Source: Actinomycetota bacterium (lineage in GTDB: Bacteria > Actinomycetota > Acidimicrobiia > Acidimicrobiales > Ilumatobacteraceae). From it: a stretch of DNA of 64,000 nucleotides. The first letter of the stretch is position 1. Every line of letters starts with the position of its first letter. The notes under the pieces were generated by a model. That model was not told where the DNA came from. It saw only the letters and a list, made by a program, of their open reading frames with translations, and ran no database searches. Location: NCBI GenBank assembly GCA_016870215.1, contig VGCD01000007.1:1-64000 (forward strand), given 5' to 3'. Both the position numbers and the translations under genes were made by a program. Positions 33,690 to 42,087 of this stretch are shown piece after piece.

Positions 33690-34417
33690 TGATGCTCGAG
33701 ACGAATCAGTACCTTGCGAGTCTTCGTGACTCGGTTGACCTCATCGCAAAGGTGGCTCATGGCAACCTGGCGCGACCCGTGCCGTCATGTCCGAATTGGA
33801 CGATGTCACACCTTGTGTGGCACTGCACACGAGTTCACAATGCAATCGTTCAAATCGTCGTTGACAAAGTTCAAGGTTTCGACAAGTTGCGCCCGTACAA
33901 ACGAGTTGATGATGACGTGCTTATCGACACGTTCGTCGACGGTGCGACTTCACTGATTGATGTGTTCAAGTCGACTCCACCCGACACCGAAATTTGGTCA
34001 TGGGTGGGTCCTGCCCCGCTCACGTGGGCGATTCGGCGAATGACGCAAGAAACCATGGTGCATGCCTGGGACGCAGCCACCGCAATTGGCCCAGCCCCGA
34101 CGATGCCTGGTGACATGGCAAGCGACGGAATAGACGAATTTCTTCACAATTTTCTTCGCCTTCAGCGCGAGTCGATGCCGGCACCAGGCGGGTCGGTGCA
34201 TATCCATTGCACCGACGTGCACGGTGAATGGTTTATCGATGAGCCCGAAGTGGGGAGCATTGTCATCACGCGAGAGCATGCAAAGGGCACATGTGCCATT
34301 CGTGGCGAAGCGAGTCAGTTGTTGTTGGTGTTGTGGCGGCGCCAGCCACTGTCAACGGTCGAAGTCATCGGTGCACAAGATGTCGCTGAGCGTTTCGTCG
34401 AACGCACAGCTCTGTAA
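33689..34417 (+). CDS. Maleylpyruvate isomerase/DinB-fold mycothiol-dependent-type protein
   Basis: A 242-residue protein of the TIGR03083-like group. Metal-ligand histidines are visible in HLVWHCTRVH (about residue 40-50) and in ETMVHAWDAA (about 140), as in mycothiol-dependent maleylpyruvate isomerase, and a C-terminal SCP2-like half (CAIRGEASQLLLVLWRR) is also typical of the group. It may use mycothiol as cofactor; the substrate is unknown. Start ATG 33689 overlaps the upstream stop; ATG 33692 is equivalent. Confidence 0.85.
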   Translation: MMLETNQYLASLRDSVDLIAKVAHGNLARPVPSCPNWTMSHLVWHCTRVHNAIVQIVVDKVQGFDKLRPYKRVDDDVLIDTFVDGATSLIDVFKSTPPDTEIWSWVGPAPLTWAIRRMTQETMVHAWDAATAIGPAPTMPGDMASDGIDEFLHNFLRLQRESMPAPGGSVHIHCTDVHGEWFIDEPEVGSIVITREHAKGTCAIRGEASQLLLVLWRRQPLSTVEVIGAQDVAERFVERTAL

Positions 34418-34457
34418 AACCAGAACCTTTGTCGCTTGTTCGGCGCTGCAGGGTTTC

Positions 34458-35483
34458 TTATTCGGCGATGCCGACGGGTGAGCCGTCGATGATTTGGTCG
34501 AGATACTCACTCAACCCGTAACCCACGAGACCGGCAGCCTTCCCAGACGTCAGAGTCCAACGAGTCATGCCTTCGCTGATGCGGGTGTGTAGCCAGTTGC
34601 CCTCGGGGTCTTGTCGACGGTTGCGGAGAGGAATGAGGTTCATGACCTCTCCCTCGAATGTCCATTCCTTGCCACTTCGTGATGAGCGAAGAGTTCCTCT
34701 GACTTTCGAGTGATATTTGTCCTCGCCGATGAACTCGGTGCTGACAGTGCAGTCGTCGCACACGTGGATGCGGCCGTCCTCCCAGACGAACCCTCCACGC
34801 GTACCGGCAGCGTTCTTTTTCGCCACACGACTCGTCATGAAGCCGAAGTCGCGTCCAAAGTTCGCGGTGAGCCATCGGTAGTACCACGGTGCTTGCCAGT
34901 AGCGCGGGCCCCATGAGTGATCTCTCAGACCGTGCCCAGTGATCGCCCATTCTTCGTCGCCTACACGAATCGTTCCATTTGCTGCTACGAGCTGCTCGTA
35001 GTGACCGCGGGCGAACTCTTCGCCGGGAGTTTCGTGTGGCGTGTCTGGTTCTCCACCGAACATGGATTCACGACCACCACCTGTGAAGGTGATGTGAACT
35101 TCGCCCTCTGCGTAGGGGTTCTTGGTGAACGCTTGCTTGGGGTCGGCCATCTCGAGTGGATCAGTGAGCACGCACAGTTTTCCGCGATAGTCGATACGCA
35201 ACTCTTCGAATGGTTTCACCATGGTCCATGTCAAACCACCTGCATCAAGCGCATCGTTGCTCGAAATCGATGGTCGTTTGAAGATGAATGCGACTCGACC
35301 GTCTGGCAAGTAGATGCAGATGGTCATCTCGGCGTAACCCTCGTTCGCGCGATTGCCCATGCGGAACCATCCGCCCACGCCTTGCTTCGGGTCAAAGCAA
35401 TTCACGTACATGCTTTCGTTGAAGTTGGGTTCTGGTCCCAACTCGTGCATGAATTCATCAGCAGGTTCGAGGCGCACTCCCAT
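34458..35483 (-). CDS. Two-domain lipocalin-like (DUF7064/DUF7065-type) protein
   Basis: A 341-residue protein made of beta-rich halves. GGWFRMGNRANEGYAEMT opens the first, and ITGHGLRDHSWGPRYWQAP with YYRWLTANFG begins the second; the HGxRDHSWGxR element is the family's hallmark. The fold should resemble CrtC/AttH lipocalin-like enzymes. The function is not established; in actinobacteria such genes often lie among lipid or steroid metabolism genes, as here. TAGGGT lies 6 nt before the ATG, giving it its own promoter behind the SDR gene. Confidence 0.8.
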   Translation of the reverse strand: MGVRLEPADEFMHELGPEPNFNESMYVNCFDPKQGVGGWFRMGNRANEGYAEMTICIYLPDGRVAFIFKRPSISSNDALDAGGLTWTMVKPFEELRIDYRGKLCVLTDPLEMADPKQAFTKNPYAEGEVHITFTGGGRESMFGGEPDTPHETPGEEFARGHYEQLVAANGTIRVGDEEWAITGHGLRDHSWGPRYWQAPWYYRWLTANFGRDFGFMTSRVAKKNAAGTRGGFVWEDGRIHVCDDCTVSTEFIGEDKYHSKVRGTLRSSRSGKEWTFEGEVMNLIPLRNRRQDPEGNWLHTRISEGMTRWTLTSGKAAGLVGYGLSEYLDQIIDGSPVGIAE

Positions 35484-35489
35484 GGCCGA

Positions 35490-35495
35490 ACCCTA
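35490..35495 (-). promoter_or_regulatory. Predicted -10 hexamer, lipocalin-like gene
   Basis: TAGGGT on the minus strand lies 6 nt before the ATG at 35483, inside the 34-bp gap behind the SDR stop. Confidence 0.45.
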
Positions 35496-35517
35496 AGTCA
35501 TGGCTGGCGGGTCGTTG

Positions 35518-36333
35518 TCAGCCGGCGCCGAAGATACGCCGTTGCAGCTTTCGCATGCCCGCCAGCCATTTCTCGCGATCTGCGGTGCGATTCTGCTCGT
35601 ACATCGCCACTTCGGGATGAGGCAGGATGAGGAAACGCTCGTTTCGAATTGCATCAGCGACGATGTCGGCGACCTGCTCAGGTTCGAGAACTGCGCCAGC
35701 AGCCCGCACCACGTCGCCACCGCGCACGTCAGTGCCGTGAGAGTCAGGAGGGTTCAACATATTGGTGTTCACGCCCTGGGGGCACAGGCAACTCACCTTC
35801 AAGCCGCGGTCGCCGTAGGTGATGGACAACCATTCGGCAAAAGCCACGGCTGCGTGCTTGGTGACCGAATACGGCGCAGATCCGATTTGCGCGAGAAGTC
35901 CGGCTGCAGAAGCAGTGGAGCAGAAGTAACCATCACCGTGGGCCACCCAGTCATCGATGAGATGTTTCGCAGCCCATCGATGTGCGTGAATGTTGATGTC
36001 GAAAGATGTCGTCCATGCAGATTCTTCGGTGTGTTCGAGGTCTGTGCCGAAGGCAACGCCAGCATTCGCGAAAAACAAGTGAATGCGACCGAACTTATGA
36101 CGCGCACTGTCGATGAGTGCTTTGTTTCCGAACTCGGTACCGATGTCGGCAAGCACAGCATGGGCAGAGCCGGGACGACGCGTGTTTAGTTCGCGCTCCA
36201 ACTCACCAAGCGGAATCTCTGTTCGGTCCGCAAGCACCACTGATGCACCGTCAGCATGAAAGCGGCGAGCCAATGCGCGGCCAATTCCACTGGCAGCGCC
36301 GGTGACCACGACTGTCTTCCCATTCACATCCAT
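35518..36333 (-). CDS. Short-chain dehydrogenase/reductase
   Basis: A 271-residue classical SDR: TGAASGIG coenzyme motif, VLADIG, FFANAGVA (NAG), STASAAG with the catalytic Ser, and YSVTK with Tyr and Lys. An acidic residue after the second strand (LADRTE) suggests NAD preference. The substrate is unknown. TACAGT lies 8 nt before the ATG, a possible promoter. It precedes the lipocalin-like gene on the same strand. Confidence 0.9.
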   Translation of the reverse strand: MDVNGKTVVVTGAASGIGRALARRFHADGASVVLADRTEIPLGELERELNTRRPGSAHAVLADIGTEFGNKALIDSARHKFGRIHLFFANAGVAFGTDLEHTEESAWTTSFDINIHAHRWAAKHLIDDWVAHGDGYFCSTASAAGLLAQIGSAPYSVTKHAAVAFAEWLSITYGDRGLKVSCLCPQGVNTNMLNPPDSHGTDVRGGDVVRAAGAVLEPEQVADIVADAIRNERFLILPHPEVAMYEQNRTADREKWLAGMRKLQRRIFGAG

Positions 36334-36412
36334 GAGTTGAGACTGTAGGGCGCTGTGTCAACTCTGGACGGCAGGTGACCAATTGCCACCCGCGTGACGA
36401 ACGACCTCACTA

Positions 36413-36482
36413 CGATGCGCATCGGGGGGAAGCGGACCGATACCGTACTGGTTACCAGACCAGAGCGGCTCGAGCCGATCGG
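36413..36482. repeat. Cluster of four perfect palindromes in a 163-bp leader
   Basis: CGATGCGCATCG (36413-36424), CTGGTTACCAG (36448-36458), CGGCTCGAGCCG (36466-36477) and CCGATCGG (36475-36482) occur within 70 bases in the longest intergenic gap of the window, between divergent genes. The last ends 14 bases before the start of the 68-residue gene. They could be regulator binding sites, or, if transcribed, stems of a structured leader. A TACGAT hexamer overlaps the first palindrome and is a possible -10. Confidence 0.6.
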
Positions 36483-36496
36483 AAGGGAAAGACGAC

Positions 36497-36703
36497 ATGA
36501 CCAACACGACGCAAGAAGAGGCACCGAAGGTGTCAGTTTCACAGGGCATCGACTCCATGGTCATCACCGACGCGCTCGGTGTCATCGACAAGGCCCTTGC
36601 CGAAATGTTGCGCCGTGAATTGGTGTCGTCTGATGAAGTGGCCGACTTGCTGCTTGATGTGCGCACGCTTCTCACCGCGAGCGCCGCCACCACCGCTTCT
36701 TAG
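36497..36703 (+). CDS. 68-residue conserved-looking protein of unknown function
   Basis: A small acidic protein I cannot assign. After a disordered N-terminus (about 12 residues) it should form two amphipathic helices: SMVITDALGVIDKALAEMLRR and SSDEVADLLLDVRTLL. An AAGGGA ribosome site lies 6-9 nt before the ATG, unlike most genes here that look leaderless. Its long palindrome-rich leader suggests regulation. The 3' end overlaps the convergent wax-ester synthase gene by 32 bases. The helix pair might be a dimerisation or partner-binding module; this is inference. Confidence 0.7.
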   Translation: MTNTTQEEAPKVSVSQGIDSMVITDALGVIDKALAEMLRRELVSSDEVADLLLDVRTLLTASAATTAS

Positions 36704-38162
36704 TCGTCTGGTTCTTCTCCGACGTTGCCGGCTCTGAAAGAGCAGGTGCACTTGGCACGGTTTCTGCCGGTGTCGGGTCGCGTTTCACAATCTGAGTGAA
36801 TGCCTTCACTAGTTCGTCTCGCAGCAACGCTGGTTCAGCAATTGCCGCTGCATCCATGTTGAGCCCCATGTCCATGCTTCCGTTGTATGACAGCAAAGTC
36901 AGGTTGAAAGCCGTACCCGCAAGCGGTCCCAGGGGGTAGTTCTCAAGTACCAAGGCTCCGGCGATGTAGAGCGGAATTCCTGCGGCACGAACATTCGACG
37001 TGGCGAAGTCGACGGTTTCGCCTTGGACACGCGCGAAGCGGGTGATGACCGATGTCGGCAACAGGGATGCAACCGATGACGCGGACGCCAGGGCGTCGCT
37101 GCCAGAGTTCGTTCGAGATGCCTGGACGATTTCGTTGATTGCCGAGAAGCGTTCGTCGATTGACATCTCGCCAGTTGGTACGAGGAACCTGATGAGAGAA
37201 AACGCATTGCCACCCTCACCGGTGTCGTTGGTGCGAGTACTGATCGCCATCGATGTGCGCAGCTCTTCAATCGGTGTGCCAAGGGCTCGGTGATACTCGC
37301 TTGCAGCTGTGGCGGCAACAGTGATGAATGCAGTGTTCAGCGTGCCACCGAGGTGTTTGCTGGCCGCGCGAAGTTGTTTGTACGGGGCGCGAATCACTTC
37401 GACTTGTCGACGAAGTGAGCGTTCGGTCCACAATGGAGATCGAGCAGGGTCAATCGTCGTCACTTCGTTCATGACACTGCGCACTGTTTGAAGAGTCTCA
37501 GGCCCAAGTGAGCCGAGAAGTTTTGGATCAGAAATGACGTCGCGCACTTGGCGCAGCATGCCGAGTGGAATACGCAAGCTGTCTGACATTGCACCACGCA
37601 ACATCTCAACCTGTGGAGTTTGTCTGCTCTCTTCCTCGACGCGTGCGATGAGATCGGGATCAAGTGGTGGCGGTGGCGCGGGATTTCGTTCGAGGTCGAT
37701 GAAGTTGAGCGACAGCTCAACACCACCTTGACCATCAGTGACGGTGTGATGGAGTTTTTGGATGAGCGCTCCACGTCCACCGATGAGACCGTCGACGATG
37801 AAGAATTGCCACAGCGGACGAGATCTGTCGAATGGGTCAGCAACAGTGAGTGTTGCCAAATCAAGTAGTTGGCGAAGTGTGCCGGGCTCTGGCAACGAAA
37901 TGTGCCGAACGTGGTAGCGGATGTCGAATGACGTGTCGTCAACCCACAGCGGAGCACCAAAATTTCCGGGCACTGGCTGCACCTTGCGTCGAAGGCGTGG
38001 AAAAACGAATGACGTGCGTTCGAGTCGAGCAAGTAGGGCGTCAGAGTTCAACGGCCGGTCGAGCACCGTGATGTTGGCGAAGGTCGAGGCGAGATACGGA
38101 TCTTTCTCGAGGCGCCACATGAGGGCCTCGGTGTCGCTCATGCGACGCGCCTGATTGGACAT
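36672..38162 (-). CDS. WS/DGAT acyltransferase (wax ester synthase/triacylglycerol synthase)
   Basis: A 496-residue member of the WS/DGAT family. The catalytic HHxxxDG motif is His138-His139...Asp143-Gly144 (KLHHTVTDGQGG), and the C-terminal condensation-like half includes NAFSLIRFLVPTGE. It joins acyl-CoA to diacylglycerol or a fatty alcohol, making storage lipids. The last 40 residues are Pro/Thr-rich and basic (KKRWWRRSR), perhaps for membrane association. TAGTTT lies 6 nt before the ATG, inside the end of the preceding gene, so it has its own promoter. Confidence 0.93.
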   Translation of the reverse strand: MSNQARRMSDTEALMWRLEKDPYLASTFANITVLDRPLNSDALLARLERTSFVFPRLRRKVQPVPGNFGAPLWVDDTSFDIRYHVRHISLPEPGTLRQLLDLATLTVADPFDRSRPLWQFFIVDGLIGGRGALIQKLHHTVTDGQGGVELSLNFIDLERNPAPPPPLDPDLIARVEEESRQTPQVEMLRGAMSDSLRIPLGMLRQVRDVISDPKLLGSLGPETLQTVRSVMNEVTTIDPARSPLWTERSLRRQVEVIRAPYKQLRAASKHLGGTLNTAFITVAATAASEYHRALGTPIEELRTSMAISTRTNDTGEGGNAFSLIRFLVPTGEMSIDERFSAINEIVQASRTNSGSDALASASSVASLLPTSVITRFARVQGETVDFATSNVRAAGIPLYIAGALVLENYPLGPLAGTAFNLTLLSYNGSMDMGLNMDAAAIAEPALLRDELVKAFTQIVKRDPTPAETVPSAPALSEPATSEKNQTTKKRWWRRSR

Positions 38163-38168
38163 GAGTTG

Positions 38169-38174
38169 AAACTA
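38169..38174 (-). promoter_or_regulatory. Predicted -10 hexamer, WS/DGAT gene
   Basis: TAGTTT on the minus strand lies 6 nt before the ATG at 38162 and overlaps the stop codon of the DsbA-like gene. Confidence 0.45.
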
Positions 38175-38789
38175 GTTCGGGATGCGCGTGTGCTTGAACT
38201 CGTTCATCTCAGGCCATGTGACGTAATCAAGGATGCGATTGATGGTGGTGGTGGCCACGGTGGCATCACCGAAGGATGGTTTCATGAGCCGCACGAACAC
38301 GGCAGCGTCACCCATGACAAAAGTGGGGACGCCCCATACTCCGTGGCTTTCTGCAAATGACGTGTGCTCCACCTTGATGACCTGAAGGGGTCGTCCTGAC
38401 TCAACATCTGAAGTTGCTGCATCAGCATCGCCGCCCGCCTCTGAGATGAATGAGGTGAGGATGCGACGATCGCGCAGGCTTCCACCGCCTGCATGGCGGT
38501 GCTCATACAGACGATGATGGAAGTCGAGAAAGACGCTTGGTTGATTGTCGCGCAATGAAATCGAGAACTGCAGCGCGTCGATGCCCGTGTCTGACTGAGG
38601 TGCATCCCACACGTCCGGCATGCCCTCTTCGACGTGGGTCTGACCGAGGCAGAAAGGGAGAAAGGTGACGTCCCAGTCGGCACCGGCACGCAGCCCAGTG
38701 ACGACGTGATCGTGCATGATGCGTCCGAAGGGGCATCGGTAGTCGTACGTGAGAGCGAAGTGGCGGGGCATGGTCGGCTCAACACCCAT
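38172..38789 (-). CDS. DsbA/FrnE-family thioredoxin-fold protein
   Basis: A protein of about 205 residues with a DsbA-type thioredoxin fold. The usual CxxC appears as CPFG in YDYRCPFGR, so only one Cys remains. A cis-Pro loop is visible as GVWGVPTFVM. The substrate could be a glutathione/mycothiol-dependent isomerisation, as in hydroxychromene carboxylate isomerases, rather than disulfide formation. There is no signal peptide. The start is ATG 38789 or 38771. It is part of the long minus-strand series from the acyl-CoA ligase. Confidence 0.8.
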   Translation of the reverse strand: MGVEPTMPRHFALTYDYRCPFGRIMHDHVVTGLRAGADWDVTFLPFCLGQTHVEEGMPDVWDAPQSDTGIDALQFSISLRDNQPSVFLDFHHRLYEHRHAGGGSLRDRRILTSFISEAGGDADAATSDVESGRPLQVIKVEHTSFAESHGVWGVPTFVMGDAAVFVRLMKPSFGDATVATTTINRILDYVTWPEMNEFKHTRIPN

Positions 38790-38831
38790 ATTGACGGCGC
38801 TATTCCCGAATCGGGACAAGTCGACGAATTG

Positions 38832-39359
38832 TCAGACGAGCGCGACGATGGGAAGTGCCAGCACTCCGAGTAGACCGCCGACGACGACACCACCAATGAC
38901 ATCGGTGAAGTGATGAATACGCACCACAACTCGGCTGGTAGCCACAACAATGGCAATGAGACACCAGATTGCCGCAAACGGCCAGCCAGTGAACGATGTG
39001 AGAACAATTGCAGCGAACGTTGCCGACGATGCATGACCACTTGGAAAGCTCGAGGTTCGCGGTTTCCGCACACGTGTGCGGTCGTCACCATTCCACGTTG
39101 GTCGGTCGCGTTTGAACAGTCGCTTGACTCCTTGGTTCACCACCAGGCTCTCGATGCCAAGAGCAGCAGAAAGTGTGAGCGCTTGTTTCAGTCGCTCGAT
39201 ACTGCCGATGGCATACAGAAATGCGGTCACATGCCACACCAAGCTGAAGTCTCCGACATGACTAGCCAGAGTGAAGACACGAGCCACGATGCGCGATTGT
39301 CGTAGAGGCTCGAGAGCTTTGTCGACAGAGTTATCGACGGTTGCGCCTAGTTGTTTCAC
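38832..39359 (-). CDS. PAP2-family membrane phosphatase
   Basis: A 175-residue membrane protein with the three phosphatase signatures: KRDRPT (KxxxxxxRP type), PSGHASS, and a third motif RVVVRIHHFTDV (SRxxxxxHxxxD type). Several hydrophobic helices surround them. It probably dephosphorylates a lipid phosphate such as phosphatidate or a polyprenyl diphosphate. With WS/DGAT two genes downstream, a phosphatidate phosphatase feeding triacylglycerol is attractive but unproven. The GTG start lies in the second half of an 11-bp duplication. Confidence 0.88.
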   Translation of the reverse strand: MKQLGATVDNSVDKALEPLRQSRIVARVFTLASHVGDFSLVWHVTAFLYAIGSIERLKQALTLSAALGIESLVVNQGVKRLFKRDRPTWNGDDRTRVRKPRTSSFPSGHASSATFAAIVLTSFTGWPFAAIWCLIAIVVATSRVVVRIHHFTDVIGGVVVGGLLGVLALPIVALV

Positions 39360-39371
39360 TGTTGTTTCACT
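39350..39371. repeat. 11-bp tandem duplication at a stop/start junction
   Basis: GTTGTTTCACT occurs twice without a gap (39350-39360 and 39361-39371). On the minus strand the first copy read holds the TGA of the RecB-like gene and the second holds the GTG start of the PAP2 gene. Confidence 0.8.
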
Positions 39372-40200
39372 TTGGCTTCACGCCTATCACGACTGGTGCT
39401 TCCTGCGCCGCTCTTGCTGGATCGCCACCGAATTCAGGACACCACCGTTGATAGTCGCAGTAATTGCACAACGGCCCCTTCTTAGTTCCGAAGTGACCGG
39501 TCTCACACGAACGTTTGATGGCACCGTAAATGGCTTTCACGCGCTGAAGTTGAAAATCAACCTTGTTCTGAAGCGGTCTGGTCTCGACTGCTTTTCCATC
39601 TTTCAGAAACAGCAGTCGCAGTGCCGCCGGGCTCGAGCCCTTTTCCTGTTTGCAGAGCCACGCGTACAGCATCATTGCTTTCATCTTGTCTTCGACGAAG
39701 TTGGGTGCCGGGCTCTTGCCTGTCTTGTAGTCGACGATCACAAAGTTTCCATCTTCATCACGCTCAAGGCGGTCGATGATTCCTGTCAGCTTGAAATCTC
39801 CCATCGAATGTTCGACGCGCAATTCCATTGCTTCTGGTTTGACGACGGTGGGATCTTCCATAGAGAAGTACGTGTCCACCAATTTGCGCACATCAACCCA
39901 GAACGGATGGTTTGCATCTGAGGTCAACTCGAGATAAGAGAAGTCCTCGTCGTTCGGCGCTGTGTACTGCACAGTGTCGAACAGATGCCGCGCCATCTCG
40001 GAGGTACGTTCGGCACTGTCTTCCTTGAGCAACAACTCGAGAATGCGATGAACAATTGTTCCCTTGTATTTCTCGATTGTTGGTGGGTCTGGAAGCTTCT
40101 CGATGTTCACAAAGCGAAACTTCAGGGGGCACGACTCGAAAGCGCCGATGCGCGATGGTGACAGAGACAGTGGTGTGGGAAATGTCGGCGAAGATGTCAC
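39367..40200 (-). CDS. Stand-alone RecB-family (PD-(D/E)XK) nuclease with Fe-S-type cysteines
   Basis: A 277-residue protein of the RecB/Cas4/AddB nuclease-domain family. The N-terminal Cys in FESCPLKFRF, the nuclease motif GIIDRLERDEDGNFVIVDYKTGK (GxIDR, D-x-K), and the C-terminal CNYCDYQRWC together form the four-cysteine iron-sulfur pattern of AddB/Cas4-type nucleases. No helicase domain is attached and no CRISPR genes are near. It should cut DNA ends or single strands; partners are unknown. GTG start 14 nt behind the hydrolase gene. Confidence 0.87.
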   Translation of the reverse strand: MTSSPTFPTPLSLSPSRIGAFESCPLKFRFVNIEKLPDPPTIEKYKGTIVHRILELLLKEDSAERTSEMARHLFDTVQYTAPNDEDFSYLELTSDANHPFWVDVRKLVDTYFSMEDPTVVKPEAMELRVEHSMGDFKLTGIIDRLERDEDGNFVIVDYKTGKSPAPNFVEDKMKAMMLYAWLCKQEKGSSPAALRLLFLKDGKAVETRPLQNKVDFQLQRVKAIYGAIKRSCETGHFGTKKGPLCNYCDYQRWCPEFGGDPARAAQEAPVVIGVKPK

Positions 40201-40214
40201 GGCATGATTCTTGA

Positions 40215-41108
40215 CTATGGGAGCGTGCGCACAGTGCGACCAATGAAGCCGGCAATGGCTTCGGGGTGAGTGAGCGGGCCGAAGTGGCCCATTTCATCCC
40301 ATTGCACGTAGGTGCAGTTGCCCAATTGTTCGGCCACTGAAGCAGCGAATCGAGACGGTTGAAATGGTTCAGGCTTTCCACACAAGACCCAGGTGGGCAC
40401 ATTGATGGTGGGCAACTCGTGCCATTCCGGGGCGATGCCGCCAGTTTCGTAGGTGCGCGCCTCGTGCTCTGGGGCACATTTGAGCTCCACCATGCCGTCT
40501 GGCTGTTCGGCAAATCCGTGACGAACATACGACTCACGAGCAACAGGATGAAAAGCATTCATCGGTGGTTTGCTCGCAAAGTTCTCGAGTGCCGCGTCAA
40601 AACTGTCGAACCGGCTTCGACGTTTGCGTGCACCATCAGCAAGGAAGTTCGACGGAGTCTCGCCTCCGGTATTGGCAGGCATCGGTGGGAACACAATCGG
40701 TTCGAAGATGAAGAGTGCACGAAACAACGATGACTCGGCATGAGCAGCCATCAAGAGTGTGGCACCACCCATGGAGTGACCAACGCCGATGAGAGAACGA
40801 CCGCCATGTCGAGCAGAGGTAGCACGCGCTGCAGCCAATGCATCGTCTCCGTATTGCGACCATGTGAGATCGGCTGGATCAATTTTCTGAGAATCACCGA
40901 ATCCGCGATGGTCGATAGCCACGCAGTGCATGTGTTCTTCGAGCACGTCAACCATTGGTTGCCAACAATGGGCATGAAAACCTGTCGCATGGGAGAACAG
41001 CACCACGGGTGCGTCAACATTCGACGGCTCAGTTTTCGACAAGTTGTGCAACGCAAGCTTGGTTCCGTCGGCACTCGTGATGCTCACTGCATCACTACAC
41101 TTTGCCAT
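40215..41108 (-). CDS. Alpha/beta hydrolase
   Basis: A 297-residue alpha/beta hydrolase: HATGFHAHCW oxyanion region, DHRGFGDS, nucleophile elbow GHSMGG, and the late His in DEMGHFGPL. Esterase, lactonase or thioesterase activity is possible; the substrate cannot be named. It lies 30 nt behind the SDR gene and is probably cotranscribed with it and the acyl-CoA ligase, hinting at release or processing of an acyl intermediate. Confidence 0.88.
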   Translation of the reverse strand: MAKCSDAVSITSADGTKLALHNLSKTEPSNVDAPVVLFSHATGFHAHCWQPMVDVLEEHMHCVAIDHRGFGDSQKIDPADLTWSQYGDDALAAARATSARHGGRSLIGVGHSMGGATLLMAAHAESSLFRALFIFEPIVFPPMPANTGGETPSNFLADGARKRRSRFDSFDAALENFASKPPMNAFHPVARESYVRHGFAEQPDGMVELKCAPEHEARTYETGGIAPEWHELPTINVPTWVLCGKPEPFQPSRFAASVAEQLGNCTYVQWDEMGHFGPLTHPEAIAGFIGRTVRTLP

Positions 41109-41138
41109 GCGTTGCTCTGCGATCTGTTCTAGCGAAAC

Positions 41139-42035
41139 TCAGCTCTTCAGAGCGTTGATGAACATCTTGGTTTCATCAGGAACGCCTGCAGGAATGATGT
41201 ATCCCTCTGGGTCACGAATCTTGTCCCAGTTATCGCGCACATCTTCGAGCGTGAGGTTCTTGTTGAAGTACCCCTTTCCCTCACCGATGAAAACTCGGGC
41301 AACACGACCGCCACCGACTGAGTACACCTCACCACTGACATCGCAGTCTTCGTGTGACAACCACGCAACAATGGGGGAGATGTACTCGGGCTGAAGACTC
41401 TGACCGAGATTTCCGAGTAGCGCTTCGGTCATACGAGTAAGTGCGAGCGGAGCGATGGCATTTGCCTTGATGTTGTACTTGGCTCCTTCTTGCGCGAGTA
41501 CGCGAGTGAGACCGACAAGTCCCATTTTCGCGGCGCCATAGTTCGCCTGTCCGAAGTTGCCGAAGATGCCGGCAGCCGACGAAGTGGACACGATACGGCC
41601 GTAACCCTGCTCGCGCATGTGGACCCAAGCTGGTCGCGTGACGTTGAACGCACCCTTCAAGTGCACATCAATCACTGCGTCGACAAGGTCGGGTGTCATG
41701 TTGTGGAACGACTTGTCGCGCAAAATTCCGGCATTGTTGATGACGATGTCGACGCGCCCGAATGTGTCGATGGCGGTCTTGACGATTGACTCGCCGCCTT
41801 CCGGAGTGCTCACGCTGTCGTAGTTCGCGACGGCTTCACCACCGGCGGCCTTGATTTCATCGACCACTTTTTGTGCTGCAGATGTGCTTGACCCTGTGCC
41901 GTCCACTGAGCCACCGAGGTCGTTGACAACCACGAGCGCACCGCGGCTCGCGAGTAAGAGCGCATGTTGGCGCCCGAGTCCGCCACCTGCTCCGGTGATG
42001 ACCGCTACTTTTCCGTCGTATCCGAGCTTGCTCAT
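41139..42035 (-). CDS. SDR, MFE-2/HSD17B4-type 3-hydroxyacyl-CoA dehydrogenase
   Basis: A 298-residue SDR: TGAGGGLGRQHA coenzyme loop, VVNDLGG followed by GTGSSTSAAQKVVDEI (the insertion seen in peroxisomal multifunctional enzyme type 2), NNAGILRD, catalytic Ser in STSSAAG and YGAAK. In MFE-2 this domain oxidises (3R)-hydroxyacyl-CoA with NAD+. AAAGGA is a clear ribosome site before the ATG. A paralogue lies at 55821. It is 52 nt behind the acyl-CoA ligase gene in one likely operon. Confidence 0.9.
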   Translation of the reverse strand: MSKLGYDGKVAVITGAGGGLGRQHALLLASRGALVVVNDLGGSVDGTGSSTSAAQKVVDEIKAAGGEAVANYDSVSTPEGGESIVKTAIDTFGRVDIVINNAGILRDKSFHNMTPDLVDAVIDVHLKGAFNVTRPAWVHMREQGYGRIVSTSSAAGIFGNFGQANYGAAKMGLVGLTRVLAQEGAKYNIKANAIAPLALTRMTEALLGNLGQSLQPEYISPIVAWLSHEDCDVSGEVYSVGGGRVARVFIGEGKGYFNKNLTLEDVRDNWDKIRDPEGYIIPAGVPDETKMFINALKS

Positions 42036-42087
42036 GGAGGGGTCCTTTCGTGTGGCGCAGGTGCGCCGCGAGTTGTTCAGCGACCGG

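Noticed and set aside
34917-35630. A 237-codon open frame antisense to the lipocalin-like gene
   Set aside because: It overlaps a conserved two-domain protein and a second gene's end; composition is Cys/His/Arg-rich without motifs.
38172-38789. A thiol oxidase with an active CxxC
   Set aside because: The motif is CPFG; the second cysteine is missing, so a disulfide oxidoreductase role is not claimed.
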